Positions 1-16,119 of a stretch of DNA of 64,000 nucleotides are shown here, one piece after another. The translations under genes were made by a program, and so were the position numbers. The stretch is from the NCBI GenBank assembly GCA_023333565.1, contig JAJKFH010003229.1:1586001-1650000 (forward strand), written 5' to 3'. A model generated the notes under the pieces. That model did no database searches, had not been told where the DNA came from, and saw nothing but the letters and a program-made list of their open reading frames with translations. Within the stretch, counting starts at the first letter, position 1, and each line of letters begins with the position of its first letter. The DNA comes from Puffinus mauretanicus. Taxonomy: Eukaryota; Chordata; Aves; Procellariiformes; Procellariidae.

Positions 1-2260
1 ATTCTTGTTATGTGAAGTAGCAGGTACAGAAGCAACCTTGTCTCTTAGCTGTCAATAAATGGCAGGTACCCTGGTATCCCTTTATGCCTTGGCAAGTAAC
101 CAACCGCCCCAAGCCCATTACTGTAACAAAGCAGCTCACTGCTATGATACTCGGCCTCCAACAAGGGCCACTCGGAAGTATACAGATTTATTCCACGTGT
201 ATGATCTGCATATCCCACTGTACAATCTATATAATCTGTAGTTGTCGAGTTATTGTTCGAGTTTCAGGGTATAATGAAAGAGTTTGAGGCCTACTACATG
301 GGTTCACTGGATTCCCAGCCATAGATTAACATTTTGTTTAATTAAGCACAGCCTAATCACCAACAAGTTACTGCCTGTATAAGACCAAGGGGCATTACAT
401 ATCTAAAAATTAACCCAGGAAGTGTATTATACTTCAACAAAAAGGGTAAAAACAATTTCCCAGTTGAACGATTGTTCATAAAGGTCCAGACACAGAGCAG
501 GGGCTATAGGTACCGAAATCTCAAGGCAGCCCCAGAGAATGTTTGGGCTTTGCAGTTGCACAGATGCCCATAGCACACCCTCCCCTCCTGTTAAAGATGA
601 TCTACAGCGAAGGAAAACAGAAATGTTTAGAAAAGAGCAGATGTGCTATCAACCTGATAGCTGGCAATACACGGGGAAAAAGACATCCCTCAGAGCTGAG
701 CTAAACCAGAAAGCAGATGTGGGCATGACTTCTTTTTCCATTTCCCTTTCCTCTTTCTAAACTGACCACATTTGGATTTTTGGAAACGGAGAGAGAGAGT
801 GGAGTTTCATCACAAGCAACGCTTGGGCTGAGGGTGATCTCAGGATAGCTGCTGAACAGCTGGTCTTCCTCCCCTGCGGAGGAGGTGATGTTTAAATCCA
901 GGGCAGGGATGACTTGCAGAGCCCAGCCTCCCCAGGCAGCTCCCAGCGGTGGCGATGGAGGGGGGCAGGGGAAGGGTCTGCTTGGAAAACGTTTTCCTGT
1001 GATCAGCGGTCTTGGGAAAAGCTCTTTGGCAAGCAGCAGTAAAATAAGGACACAGCCCAGAGGGATCTTGAGAGAGCGTGTAAAATAAGGGCAACGAGAT
1101 GAGTCACTGGTAAATATGCTGTAATATAAAAAAGACTGGGCAATTTGGATAAACTGGCAAAAGGCCCTACCAGTGTCCAGATTAGGTCCTGTAATGGAGG
1201 ACTTCCCGTCAATACGATGCAGGATCTATCGAGAAAAAGTTGGGGATGGCTTACTGGCCATGAAAAAATGTTTTGTCCGTGTTCCTGAAAATGAACGTAT
1301 CATAGATGTGTTGCAAAGGGCTAAGACGGCCAGCCTGGCATTAATGCAAGAGAAGAGAACTGCCTAGAAGCCTCCCCCTCAGCAGGTTTCCTGCGAGTGA
1401 GCAGAGGGCTCAGGTGAAGACTCCGGCCTGGGGAAAACCAGCATTACACAGTTCCCACTTCAGCCTCCCTCCTGCAGGCTTCAGCTCTTTAAAATCAGCT
1501 GCCTCCGCTGGCAGCAGGCCAGCTCGCCTCCATGAAGGAACCGGCTCCATATGCTAGGCTGACAAAAAAACCCACTTTCTTCAGAAACACCTAAGTCTTT
1601 GGCTTTCCTTTTGTTTCTGTTGGCTTTAGTCCATTCTTAGTCACCACTGTGATAGCAATGGCATCCAAAGGCTGCCCTTTCCTACTCTCCACCAAGGATG
1701 CAAAATACTAACGGTGCATAGCGTAACAAAAATAATTCACATTTTCCATTCCCAGTGCTGTGTAAATATTGACCATCTAATCTGCACAGCAAACCGGACA
1801 GACAAACGTTTCTGCTCTAGTTATTGCCTCCAGCAACTTGAGTTACATGATCCCCAAGCCGGAGCTCCCTGGATCCTTCTCTGGGCTGTTCTCCTGATTG
1901 CATGGCAGCTCTTAGCACAGCCTGTGCTCCTCGCTTTTGCCCTTCCTACAGTGACGGTCACTGGCAACAGCATCAGCGAGCGTCCTCCGTAGGTCATACA
2001 AAATCAAAAAGTCTTGACCATTTTGTTTTTCCCCATCTCTCCTTCCTTTTTGTTAAGTGAGGGACCATCACCCCTCCCTTCTTTAGTCCTCTGCTTGTTC
2101 ATCTCTTTCGGCTGCACACCAAGATCATGATGGCGCAGGAGGGGTGTTTTTAGAATGGGTGCACTACAATCCAGGCTTGGACCGGGGCTCTGCTTTTCGG
2201 ACCTCATACATTGCTGCAATATAAAAACCACCAGTAGACTGGGCATACCCATTGGAAAAC
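1..2260. other. Flank downstream of CYYR1
   Basis: This is non-repetitive, mixed-composition DNA past the likely end of CYYR1. In mammals the next gene on this side is APP, but no APP exon was recognised here. The only coding-like feature is the short ORF near 1125-1367, listed separately. A minus-strand AATAAA complement lies at 187-192. No RNA gene or mobile element was recognised. Confidence 0.4.
1125..1367 (+). other. Unassigned short ORF with protein-like composition
   Basis: An open frame runs from just after a TAA at 1122-1124 to TAG at 1365-1367. An internal ATG at 1194 would give 57 residues. The deduced peptide is charged and balanced, with stretches such as RCRIYREKVGDGLLAMKKCF and VPENERIIDVLQRAK, rather than the low-complexity or stop-interrupted sequence usual in this flank. 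Several CpG-containing arginine codons (CGA, CGT) persist in an otherwise CpG-poor region. I do not recognise the family. It may be a chance ORF, a remnant of an insertion, or an exon of an unknown transcript; no clear splice pair or promoter was seen. Confidence 0.15.
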
Positions 2261-2297
2261 AATAAAGACCACTTGATAAAAGGTCCTGGTCTTTATT
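2261..2297. terminator. Candidate bidirectional poly(A) hairpin
   Basis: A perfect 11-bp inverted repeat, AATAAAGACCA at 2261-2271 and its complement at 2287-2297, is separated by a 15-nt loop. Because the arm begins with AATAAA, both strands carry a canonical poly(A) signal. Each is followed by U/GU-rich sequence on its own strand: ggtgttttgt near 2305 on the plus strand and gtggtctttattgtttt on the minus strand. On the minus strand it could end a 4.6-kb CYYR1 3' UTR. An 11-bp inverted repeat is only slightly unexpected by chance in 64 kb, so this is a candidate only. Confidence 0.25.
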
Positions 2298-5200
2298 TTC
2301 TCAAGGTGTTTTGTCCAAGCACTGATGTTTTAGTGAAACTGAAGAAATATATTCAATTTCCCTTGATTCTTTTGTGCAATTTCTGCCTCAGGGTGTTACA
2401 TACTATTACTGTGTGCTGTTAAATACATGTTGCATTTTATTCCAAGGTGACTAAAATAATTATTTTTCTAGTTACTAAAGCATTTGGAGAGCTTCCAGGA
2501 TGAAAGTGAACACAAAAAATGCCAAACATTTACTATTCTGATAGCCATCAGTGCTTTATGAACTATCCCATTATGTCCAAAAAGTATCACTGTGGTTTCA
2601 CAAAGGGTCTTGAGAACATTTGCTTTAAATTGAAAGACTCTATTTCTACTATGCCGAGAACAGTGTTAATATCGATCCAGGTGCTCTATGGAGCAATCTG
2701 ATCTTTTCATTGTGGCACTATCGAAAATCCGGTCTAGTGCACTGGTAAAACAGCATCTTTCAAAGTTACCAACATTAAAAAAGCAAATCGTTACATTTTT
2801 CATTAATTAAAAAAGGCTTATAATAGCATTAACGATCCTTTCATCAGAGTGTGTCATTTAGGTAATGGCAGCCTAGCACATTAACTTCCCTTGGCTTTGC
2901 CTTGGCCTTTTAACTCCTCCAACTCATTATTACCTAATTTGTAAAGTCTCCCAAATGGGTCATTAGCTCTTAAATACATTCCTCCTGCTGTTTGGTATAT
3001 ACCCGAGAAACAGTAGGCTGTCAGACAGATAACTAGTTTGGAAGTAGCTCTTTCTGGGAACAAAAAGTTAAAGGAATGCCAGATTAAACTAAGTTTGCAA
3101 AATGAATCATGGCTTGAAATATCCCCGAAACACGATTAACTAAGACATCACACAGAATTCATTTTTTTTCCACAAAAGAGGACTGGCATCAGCACGTATG
3201 CAAGCATATGTGCCCTTGTAAGCACCTGCAACTCCTGCTGCTTCCAATCCGTAACAGCAACCGTGCAACCAGGCAGCCATCTAATGTGCTAAACTACGGA
3301 ACGACAGAGAAAGGCTCCTGGGACCAGGTCCTGTACTCCTGACACAGTGACCTTCCCCGTCTGCCTCCCCACCTCAGCCTAGAAATCGTGAACCAAAGGC
3401 AGAGCAACCCCAGACCACAAGAAAATCAGTAGCATCTGGTCCAAGTATATGAACCGCCCAGGGCAACACTACATTCACTGACCAAATTAGTGATATTGTC
3501 CACTGCCAAGCGAGAAAAGCAAAAGATCGTTTGGCCTTTCCCAGCCATAGATTACATTTTTGTATTTTTTTTTCTTACTTTACAGTATGATGTAGGGCAT
3601 GAGACTGAAATAAGTCAGTGTGACTAAGTAAAAAGTCTTTGTACTAGTCCACTCATCTGCAAGCTATTCATGTGAAACAGAATAAACGACTACTGGCCGG
3701 CAATATCTGCACTGCAGGAACTTTGAATATGGAGGTGTTGAACAAATTACATGTTTCCACACAAAGAAAGTAACACTTAAGGTATAACAACACTTCAATT
3801 TTTTCAACTAAATTCAACTAATAAAACTTGAGTATTAGCAAACGCTCCCATTTGTTTAAGCAACAACTTCTTTGTTCCATTCCTTTACTTTTATAAATCT
3901 TTCTGACTCCCTCCTCCTCTTTGGCTGTCTCAGTTTGCTTGCTTATTTTTGATGCAATCATCACCTCTCCCTGAAAAGAGGCTACTCTCTACTAGTTTTA
4001 CCTGGTTTGCTGGAAGGGCAACACCTTTATGTTTTATGCCCTTAGCAAGGACAAGAGATGTGGTGTCCTTTGAGATTAAAATCATTGTCTGGTATGGCCC
4101 AATATATATGAATCTGCAGAAGATTAATTAACATACTAAAATCAACATCTTCATTAGTGTTTCCATATCAAACAAATAGCTCGCTATCGCTATGAAATTC
4201 TCAAATTCCCATTTGCATAATTGTCCCCCGGAATAAGCCATGTATACGTTGTAGGTACTTCACTCACCGTGACCTTTATGCAAGATCATCAGAGGCAACA
4301 CACAATCGTAAAGCTGAAAAACAGAGGACTCTGTGATCAAAGACTTTTAGTTATTTTCCAGAAATGCCTTTTTATTTAAGAAACCTGCTCTATAACTTGT
4401 TCTGACAAATGTCACAGCTGGAGAAATTCTTCCTCTAAGGGAAGATTTACAATCTATAGGATAGTTTTCTTTCTCTGTATTTTTCGGGAGACCGGATTCA
4501 TCAAAAACAAACTGCGCTTTGATTTGTGTGTCTGCATGTTCAGCACAAAGAAATGAAATACAAGAATGGGAGAAATGACAATACTCCTTATCTATAGGTA
4601 ACTTTTTGGCACAGAAATATCATCCCGTGTGATCAACTGGAAAGTGCTGAGGTACTAGCGTAGAATGATGTGGTACAAACAGGATTTCCCACAGAGAAAA
4701 CTATGCTTATTCTGTTCTTCACGCTGGCCACCACGTTGAAGGCACATCAATACCCCAGCAGATGGTTTTGAGTAGGGACTGCCAAAACACCGTGCGCAGA
4801 AGGTTGCACTTCACGGGAAGATTTCAGCTGAGGAACATCAGTCTCTTGAGAGGTCATGGTACCAGCTGAAATGTTGCAGGACGTAGGGCAGAGCAGAAGT
4901 AATTGTAAGGATAACCTAGTTCCGGACTTGTCACCTCTAAGCAGCAAAACAGAAATGAGAATACAACTCTCCTTCCTTGGAGAAGACTCCAAGGGACCAG
5001 CAGCAACCAAAACCTATGACGCAGCTCAGTTTTCCTCTGACTGGGTTACAAATGCCTAGGTAGCCACTGGGCCTGTGACTCAAGGCTCAGTTTGGCCAAG
5101 GGCCACAACATAGATCTTCTGAACTTGCAGTGGCGAGGACTGAAGCCATTTGCGCTTTCAAGTGGGGTTTCAAGAGGATAAGCTTAGTCAGCCTGGAAAG

Positions 5201-6921
5201 GACAAATACAATTACAGAATCTGAGCACGAACAGTCAATAAGGTCTTGTTCACAAGAAGGCCTCTGAATAACTTTTGTGCTCAAAGTCCAGAGGCCGCTT
5301 GAGTTCTTCCCTGAATCAGGAGCGAATGCCAAAAATATTAGACTTAGGGGGTGATGAGAGGTTGTCAGCCGACCTCACTTAGATATGGTACCACCTTTTG
5401 CAAGCTGGTTTTTTATTCATTAATACACTGATACACCTGAAAAGAAGATGAGGGCCACACTGGAAAACATTTAAATGCATTCTGATCTCTGGGAATCAGG
5501 GTAGTCTCTCCCTCTGAAATGGACCTGGTGCTGCGTCCTGAACTCTAGATGCCGTATTTTTGTCACTTTCCACTATTTTGGCAGTAGCATTCTCAAACTG
5601 CCCAGCCACCCAACTCAAACTAAGGGCGTTCAGCGCTTTTAAATCCCCAAAGAGAACCACTGTCTTCGTGGTTCGCATATAAAACTGAGAAAAATACTAG
5701 TCTTACCATTAAAGGATGATGCTTTAGGTAATGGGATACTCTATTCTGAAGTCAAATAGCTGCTGCTGAATTACAGTTAGTCCCGTAAGTATATGGAACA
5801 TTTTAAATCATGAAGGCCTGTACTTTACATAGTAGAGATGAAGTAATTTTGAACAATATGTGTGACAAATGCAAAAGATATTATTTGGTGACTTACAGTT
5901 TTAAAATGCCCAAGACAACATTCAAAAGTAATCTGATGCTCACAGTCTCTCTGCTCATCTCTTTGGTTAGGCTGAATATCATTATTACTGGTAAGCAATA
6001 TGATTTAAAAAAAAAATAGTCTTTATGCAATCCAATTGAAGACAAATCTATGATGTTTTAATATTTGGGTTGTATTTCTTCTCCCACTTATGAGTTTTCC
6101 CGATTCAGTATTTTTTTACAAAAAACGAAGTATCATTTGCTGATAAAAAAGTCATTGTAGCACATGTCCAATGTATACAGTACTTAAGTCCAGGTAAATC
6201 AGCTATAAATTAGTGCATTTCACATTAAAAATGCTCTTTATGTTTACATTTCAGGCTAAAACTAGTCTCAAACTGTTTTAAAAGTAGGCACTTAAAACAA
6301 CCTGCACCTGGCCAAAAAAAATTCCATTGTTTTTTGGTTACTGAATAACTCCAACAGCACTTCTCTTGATAATATGCTTATCAGACCAATATGCACAGCT
6401 GATCGTTGGGTATTATTGGCCTCAAGTAGAACCGAAAATAGCTTCCGTCTTCCTGGTTCTTCCTTATTCCCCTCGTTTCAAGAAAAGATGTAACACATTC
6501 TTGAAGACAACAGTTGGAGTTTTCCCCCCAAATAAGCCCCAGCAGCTGCCTCCTGTGCTTTTGAAAGAGCTTGTTGAACCATTTGCACCTCATGCATGTT
6601 CTTACATGGGAAGACCCCCACTCCCACGCGCTGTAACGGGCTGCCGCTGAAGCTAAGCACTGATGCTAAGCTCTACTCATCAGGCACTAACTTACAGGAA
6701 CTGTTTCTTTGGTCACGCGTTGTTTAATCATGAAATATGATGGTCCAGAGTGGACAGTATTTTTCTTCATCCTGAGCCATGGCAACCCTCCCAGGTTATT
6801 TCAACACCTGGCCATATGGGTTGATGCAGACCCCATCCTATTTGTCCCTGAGCTGACAGTATTTGTTCCAATGGTGCTGGCTGTTTCAACAGGCAGTTAA
6901 TATCCATGTGAAGCCATGTGA
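2298..6921 (-). other. CYYR1: Candidate CYYR1 3' UTR; end undetermined
   Basis: This stretch lies directly after the stop codon and has no convincing coding frame. It is AT-rich with many minus-strand stops. Minus-strand AATAAA signals (TTTATT on the given strand) are present at 5412-5417, 4371-4376, 2436-2441 and 2292-2297, so 3' UTR lengths of about 1.5, 2.5 and 4.5-4.6 kb are all possible. Sequence alone cannot choose between them. The part nearest the stop is the safest to call UTR. No repeat family was recognised in it. Confidence 0.4.
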
Positions 6922-10359
<3,438 letters not shown>

Positions 10360-11439
10360 TCATTTGAGGAAAAAACTGCATATTGATTACTGAAAATGCT
10401 GCAAATCTTGATTCATCAGGGCATCTGAATAGAAGAAATGAAAGATCTCCAAGACCAAAATGCAAAACTCTTTCAAAGTCGCCTTTGCAATCGTGCTAGA
10501 TCACTCTGCTGATTTACCCCATGTTAAATCCTCCCATTCCAGGGTCTTCTGAATTTAACAATTTTAAATACTACCAAGAATAATTTCTTCCTTTTCCCCT
10601 CATCACACAAGACTTTTTTTTTCCTAAAGGCATTGGTATGATTTTCTTTTGAAAAGAAAGAGTAAGTTATCCCCAGTAATATATTCCAGAAGCATCCCGA
10701 AGCGCCTGCATGCTGTGCTTCCACAGGAGTGGTTTTGTCATTGTTTTATCTTAGGTCAAAAAGTCCTTCTGCTGTGCTTCTGAGCCCACAGATTAAGAAA
10801 AGCCTCCTCTTCTTTGAGGATGAGCAGCAAGAAGCAAAGCGAATGCCCACTCTTTCACACATCTGCTGCTGCAGCCAGCATAAGTATTTGAGGCTTAAAC
10901 GATTTCTTTTAAAATGGTCCAGAGGAAAGAATTTAGCTCAGCCCCTGAAGTAAAGAATCAGACTTTCCTTGAAATTATATAGAGAAAGGAAAGGAAGCCT
11001 TAGTGCACTGACACATGGGAGAAAAACCTCACCAAAAGGCACTGAAGAGCTCCCAATAATATTGAGGGCAAAATCAGCCTTTCTGATGAACCCTAGTTCA
11101 CTCAGGTTTCTTGTCAGACACAGGCAGTGAAGCATATGTTATATTAAAGATGGTATTTATAGCCTGCCCTTTTATGAAAAATACCCAGTGACTTGACAGA
11201 AGTATTCTTACCCTGTGCACCTCTTCATCTTCCAGCAAAGATTTCAAATAGCAACCTTGCTGGCAACTCTTTTACTAGACATTTTAATCAATCCAAACTG
11301 ATAGTTTGTCAACATGAATAAGCTCCACTAGGAATTATTGCAATGTAGAGAATAAAACAGGCACTGCAATACTACAAAGACAAATATTAAAAGGAGCCTA
11401 AACCATAGTTTAGCTTCCCCATACAAGTGTGGGAACACA

Positions 11440-11595
11440 TAGCAGGCCTGATTTTCAAAATGCTGATAGCCTGATAGCCAAAAAGTCAGCAAGAGTCAGG
11501 ATGGACTCAATATTTGAAAAATCAGACCTCTATAGGAACCTAAATAAGAATTTAAGAGCTTGTTTTTAGGCCCCAACTATTGAGGAACTTGGCCA
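11440..11595. repeat. Ancient amniote palindromic repeat (class uncertain)
   Basis: The segment has inverted arms, ctgattttcaaa at 11448-11459 and tttgaaaaatcag at 11513-11525, the second with one extra base. It is followed by a degenerate tail resembling tttaggtgcctaaat. I recognise this layout from a repeat that is abundant in turtles and crocodilians and survives as old copies in birds. The copy is heavily diverged. Its class, DNA transposon or SINE-like, is unknown to me, and the ends are approximate. Confidence 0.4.
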
Positions 11596-14500
11596 AGATT
11601 TGCAGTACAATTACTGAATTGTATAGCATAAGTAAACACAGACAATTTGCTGTCTTACTAAAATACACTGCCAGGGATTTAAATTGCTCTCTGCTGTTAT
11701 GTAGCAATGAATGAAGAGTGTGCAGGGAAAGTAAACCTGTTAATATTTTGCAGAATATATAAAGGCCTAATTTACAAAACCCTAACTCATGGCAGCAAGC
11801 ACCTGGTTGTAAAACCAGTAGCTCAAAACACTGATGTGATCAAGTGCTTTGGTATTAACCACCACGAGTAACTGAGAAACACTTCCCCATGCCCTCCACG
11901 TCCCTGACAGTTTGCATCTAACAAAAAGATAGTCTGATGCTCTTGGAAGATGTGACTAAGAGACCTCCAGTTTTCCCATCCTGCTCTCTCTGGGAATATT
12001 ATCTCTACCTTGAGAGAAACTGCCGTATGAGAAAATAGTTTGATTCAGGGCACACTTTAACACAACACTCTCTTCATTCCAGAAAGTTTTCTTAGAATAT
12101 CACAATTAAAAAATCAGGCATAATGCACGGTACGTCTATTATAAACAACAGTGAATCGCTACTGCTTTTGCTCCATCCACTTAGTGGATGAATCACTGTG
12201 CCCTTTGCCGGGAGGGCTGCCTCGCAGAGTCGCAGGGAACTCTGTTATGCTGAAATAATCCGTCTCCCAGGTGGAAGGAGAGCAGAATCAGCCACTGCTG
12301 ACCACTGGCCTCAGGTCCTGCATTGCATTTCTGCTTTGTACTCGGTCTACTGCTGCCCAGCTCCTGCATCCCAGGTACGCCCTGCCTGGCTGACCTGCTC
12401 AAATCCCAGAAACCACAACAGCTTCTTGCACTTCTAACCAGATGCACCCTGAGGAAAACCCAACCTCCATCCTAAAGGCTGACAGAAGTGGGTAACACAC
12501 AGCACACCTTATCTTCCCAGTGCTAAATTAATAGTTCTCTATTAACAAAGCCCATTTTAAACACAGTTTAAACAGAGTTTGTCTCACCTGTCTCCAAAGG
12601 CAAAGGTGTCCCGTTTGTTCCAGAAGTGGTCAGCCAGATGCCATTCGGTCATCTGCCCAGAGCGATGGGTTGCCCTCTTCATGAGCCAGCGCCTACCGGA
12701 GACCCCAGCCTCTCACCCAAAGCCCACTCTCCCCTTCTGCACGAAGAGCAACTGCTCCAAAGCAATATCACTCCACTAATTTAAATTACGATTCCGTGCT
12801 ACTTTACATAAGAGGTATTTATAAGGAAAGGAAAAAAGATGACAAAAGATCTGATACCATCTTCAAAAGCAGTTTCCACCCTTCCTCAGGTATTAAGCAG
12901 ATACTTATACACCCGCCAGCTTGCTTTGGGTGACGGAACTGAGATCCGAGGACTCATTTGCAGTCCTATAGCTTTTCCTAGCGACTCTTTGGCAGTGTTG
13001 GCTGACTGGCACCATCTTGCCTCTGCAAAGAAACAGTGGTAGGGCAAGACACAGCTGTAGAAAGCCCATCTGTGTCTGCCTGCATCTGGAATTCAAAAAG
13101 GGCTGAAGTCCACTGGCAAAACTTCCAAGCTGGAAAAGGTCTCTCAGTCTGAACACAACTATACTGGAAAGCAAAAACCACTTCTGTCGGGTTAGCAAAC
13201 CTGGCTCAGTAAGCAAAATAAGGAATATCCACTCAAGCATTCTTTTGCTGGTCCCCACCATAGCTCCTGTTGGTATAGCCATGAACCAGAAACAAAAATG
13301 GTCACCAAAGAAAATATTCACCAGCTTAGCTCTGCTGACAAAACTGGTAAGTGCAAGTCTTACTCATGGTTCTGAAATCAGGACAAAAAGCAGTTTAAAT
13401 AGTTAGACCCACCGCTGCTCGTGGATTCAGGTTTTCACACCGCAGTAGTAAATTTAGATCACCTATGGATGGTTACGCAAAGAGAGCCTGAGATATGGAG
13501 CAAAAGATGTAGGTCACTTTTTAAATCTGGTTACAGCCTGACTGAGTACCAGCAGAAAGGCGCTTGCTGCTCCCGGTGGGCTTCAGATCAGACCCCGTGC
13601 CACACATGTGAAACTGTTCCAGGAATGGAGTGTTTGAGTTGAAAAGGATCTGTCTGAGAGGACTTCAGGAGATGTACTCTCCCAAATATCTATAACAGAA
13701 TATATATAATGCTATATCACTCTCTGACAGTGAGTCAAAGCATAAACCCATCCTGACTCAGAGACCTGCAGCCCCTGCCACTTACAATGGCCTCCAGTGA
13801 AACTAGGAGCACTCTGCCTCTGAACATCAGGCTGCACCTTCTTCAGCACCAAATCCTGGCAGGACAACGGTCGTGCAGTTCTGGGCACACAGCACAGAAA
13901 TAAACGCTTGTTCTTTTTGTGGAACGCCTGTGGTATGACTAGAATGTATGAAAACACATAAGCATGTATGCTTTATAAAATGGCTATTAGGGAAGTTTTT
14001 AAAACAAATATCCTATCAATAACTATCCCTTATTTTATATTAAAAAATGCTTGCTTTGTCTCTCTCTCACTGCGATTTTAGACTTCTGTATAGCGACACA
14101 GATACAGAGAGATTTTTCATGGTATCACCACCGTAGAGCTGTTCAAGGGAAAGTGCCCAAGAGAAAAAGGACACTGAAAAGCAAAAGAAGACCTAGAAAC
14201 CACACAGCAGAGTCACATAGCAACTAGGAAGTTTGAAATAAAGGGAAAACTTGGAAATGGTACAATTTGAAGGAAAACATTATGCAAAGTCCTTTACAGA
14301 AGCAACACCAATGAAGAGAAAAAGACTGCCACAGAAGAACAATGCACAGAAAAGTAAAGATGGAGAGGGGGGAAAATAATTTTAAAGCCTTGGAAATGTC
14401 AAGAGAAATTGTCGGAGTAAAAATCAGATACTCAAAGAAGCAGCTTTCCACCTGCTTTTAACAACAGCCCGCTGGAAAGAATATAGATCTCATTCACAGC

Positions 14501-15239
14501 TTAACATTTCTGGCCTAGCAGAACCCTGTGCAGGGGAGCAGGGCGTTTGCTGGGTGGCACCAATGCCTTGGCAATGCTGCAGCCAGGCAGGGCTCTCACG
14601 GCTCTTGCAGCCGGTGCAGCTGAGGTGCCCGGGGTCAGAGGACCCATCCCTCGGGGGAACCGGTAACTTGAGTGTTTTACACAAGTGGCAGAGGCGTCAC
14701 CAGCGGTTGCTCCAGCCTGCGACAGCTAGGCTTGAGATGACTGGAGAAAAGGAGAGAGACTGAAGGGCAGCCCTGCTCCTTCAGGTCTTAATGAGTGGGA
14801 ATGGAGTTCATTTAGCGCCTCTTCCTCCTCCAGAAGGCTACTAATTTGGGATTTAGGCAAGCAAAGTGGATGTCAAATTTCCTCAAGACGAATACCGCCT
14901 CCGTGGTCATCTCCACTTTGGGGACAGTGGATCTGAGAGGCCTAAAAATCTTATGGCTCAATAGGTTAGTGTTTCCTGAAGGAAGAATGATTACTGAATA
15001 GGCATAAATTTTTAAATGCATTGTCAAAATCTGGGAGCCAGGTATACATAGCCTGCACTGCTGTATGGCAGGGACTTTGTAGTCTGTTGGCCTCTGTTTT
15101 TCCTTCTTGGGTTCTGCCCTAATTTCACATGTGGTATGGTATGGAGCATAAAACTTTGCTGGGGAGCCTGGTTTATTAGTACAAAACTGCAAAGAAAAGA
15201 AAAAACCTTTCAGTCAGCTTTTCCAGAAAGCCCGCAGAC

Positions 15240-15950
15240 TGCAATGCAAAATGTTTTAATCCCACCGGCACCAAGACAGTCCCTCCTGCCCCCTCCACCC
15301 CTGCTTCCCACCCAGGGATCCCCAGCAAAGTGCATGTCCCAAAAACTCCCTGCATCACTGTGGCCAAGGGATGCTGTGCAGCACATCCCCCTGGCCTCCT
15401 CCTGCCTCTGAGGTGTCCTCTGGATGGGGGCACGCACAGGTCTGGCTCCAGTTATGCGTCTGGGCAAACGATGCGAGGCACAGGGGGACAGATGCCCGCC
15501 AGCTCATCCGCGCTGCACTAGAGACCTTCAGCCATGTCCTTGCATCGCAATGCTGCTTCAGCCTCCCCCCAAAACCCTCCTGCTGAGGCTTGGGTTGCCC
15601 CCCTCCCCTCACATTAGCACTCAGCCTCCACACCTCCTCAGTGTGCCAGGACAGCCCCAGCTGCTGGCGCCGTTCTCCGAAGATGCTGTGGAGACAGTTT
15701 CCATTTGCACGTCCCCCCGTGTCCCCATCGGGCAGCACCCCTTGCCCCTGGGTGCCTTGGAGGGAGCGGGTGCTGCCCGGCGCTCTGCTGGCTGCCCCAC
15801 GCTCCTGGCTCTTCAGCTGTGGGTTGTGCGACCCTCACACCCCTGCCCTTCTTGCATTTGTTGTCCTTCACAAGCAGGTGGTTTCTCTTGATTCCTATCT
15901 CCCTTCAGTCCTCCCCCTCCCTGGAATGCATTTAAAGGCTTTCTTAAACT
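15240..15950. other. GC-rich intronic patch
   Basis: About 700 bp of C-rich sequence on the given strand interrupt the AT-rich intron, with scattered CpGs (for example around 15460-15520 and 15660-15780). Overlapping open frames occur on both strands and in several registers, as expected of stop-poor GC-rich DNA. None matches a family I know and none shows convincing splice sites. It could be a GC-rich intronic regulatory patch or an old GC-rich repeat. Confidence 0.3.
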
Positions 15951-16119
15951 GGAGAAGCCACTAGGGGCAAGTAGGCAAAAAGATGCTTCGGGAAGAGCAT
16001 AAGAAAAGGGAGAAAACTTTCTCTACTGGCCTCCTTCAATGATTTGCAGCTCAGCAACTTTCTGACCCAGACAGGTTGGTTTGTTTTTTAACTGTATCAC
16101 TCAGTGAATTTCTCTTCTG

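Noticed and set aside
15355..15964. Overlapping frames of 124-155 residues in the GC-rich patch
   Set aside because: Open frames occur on both strands and in different registers, the mark of stop-poor GC-rich DNA rather than coding sequence.
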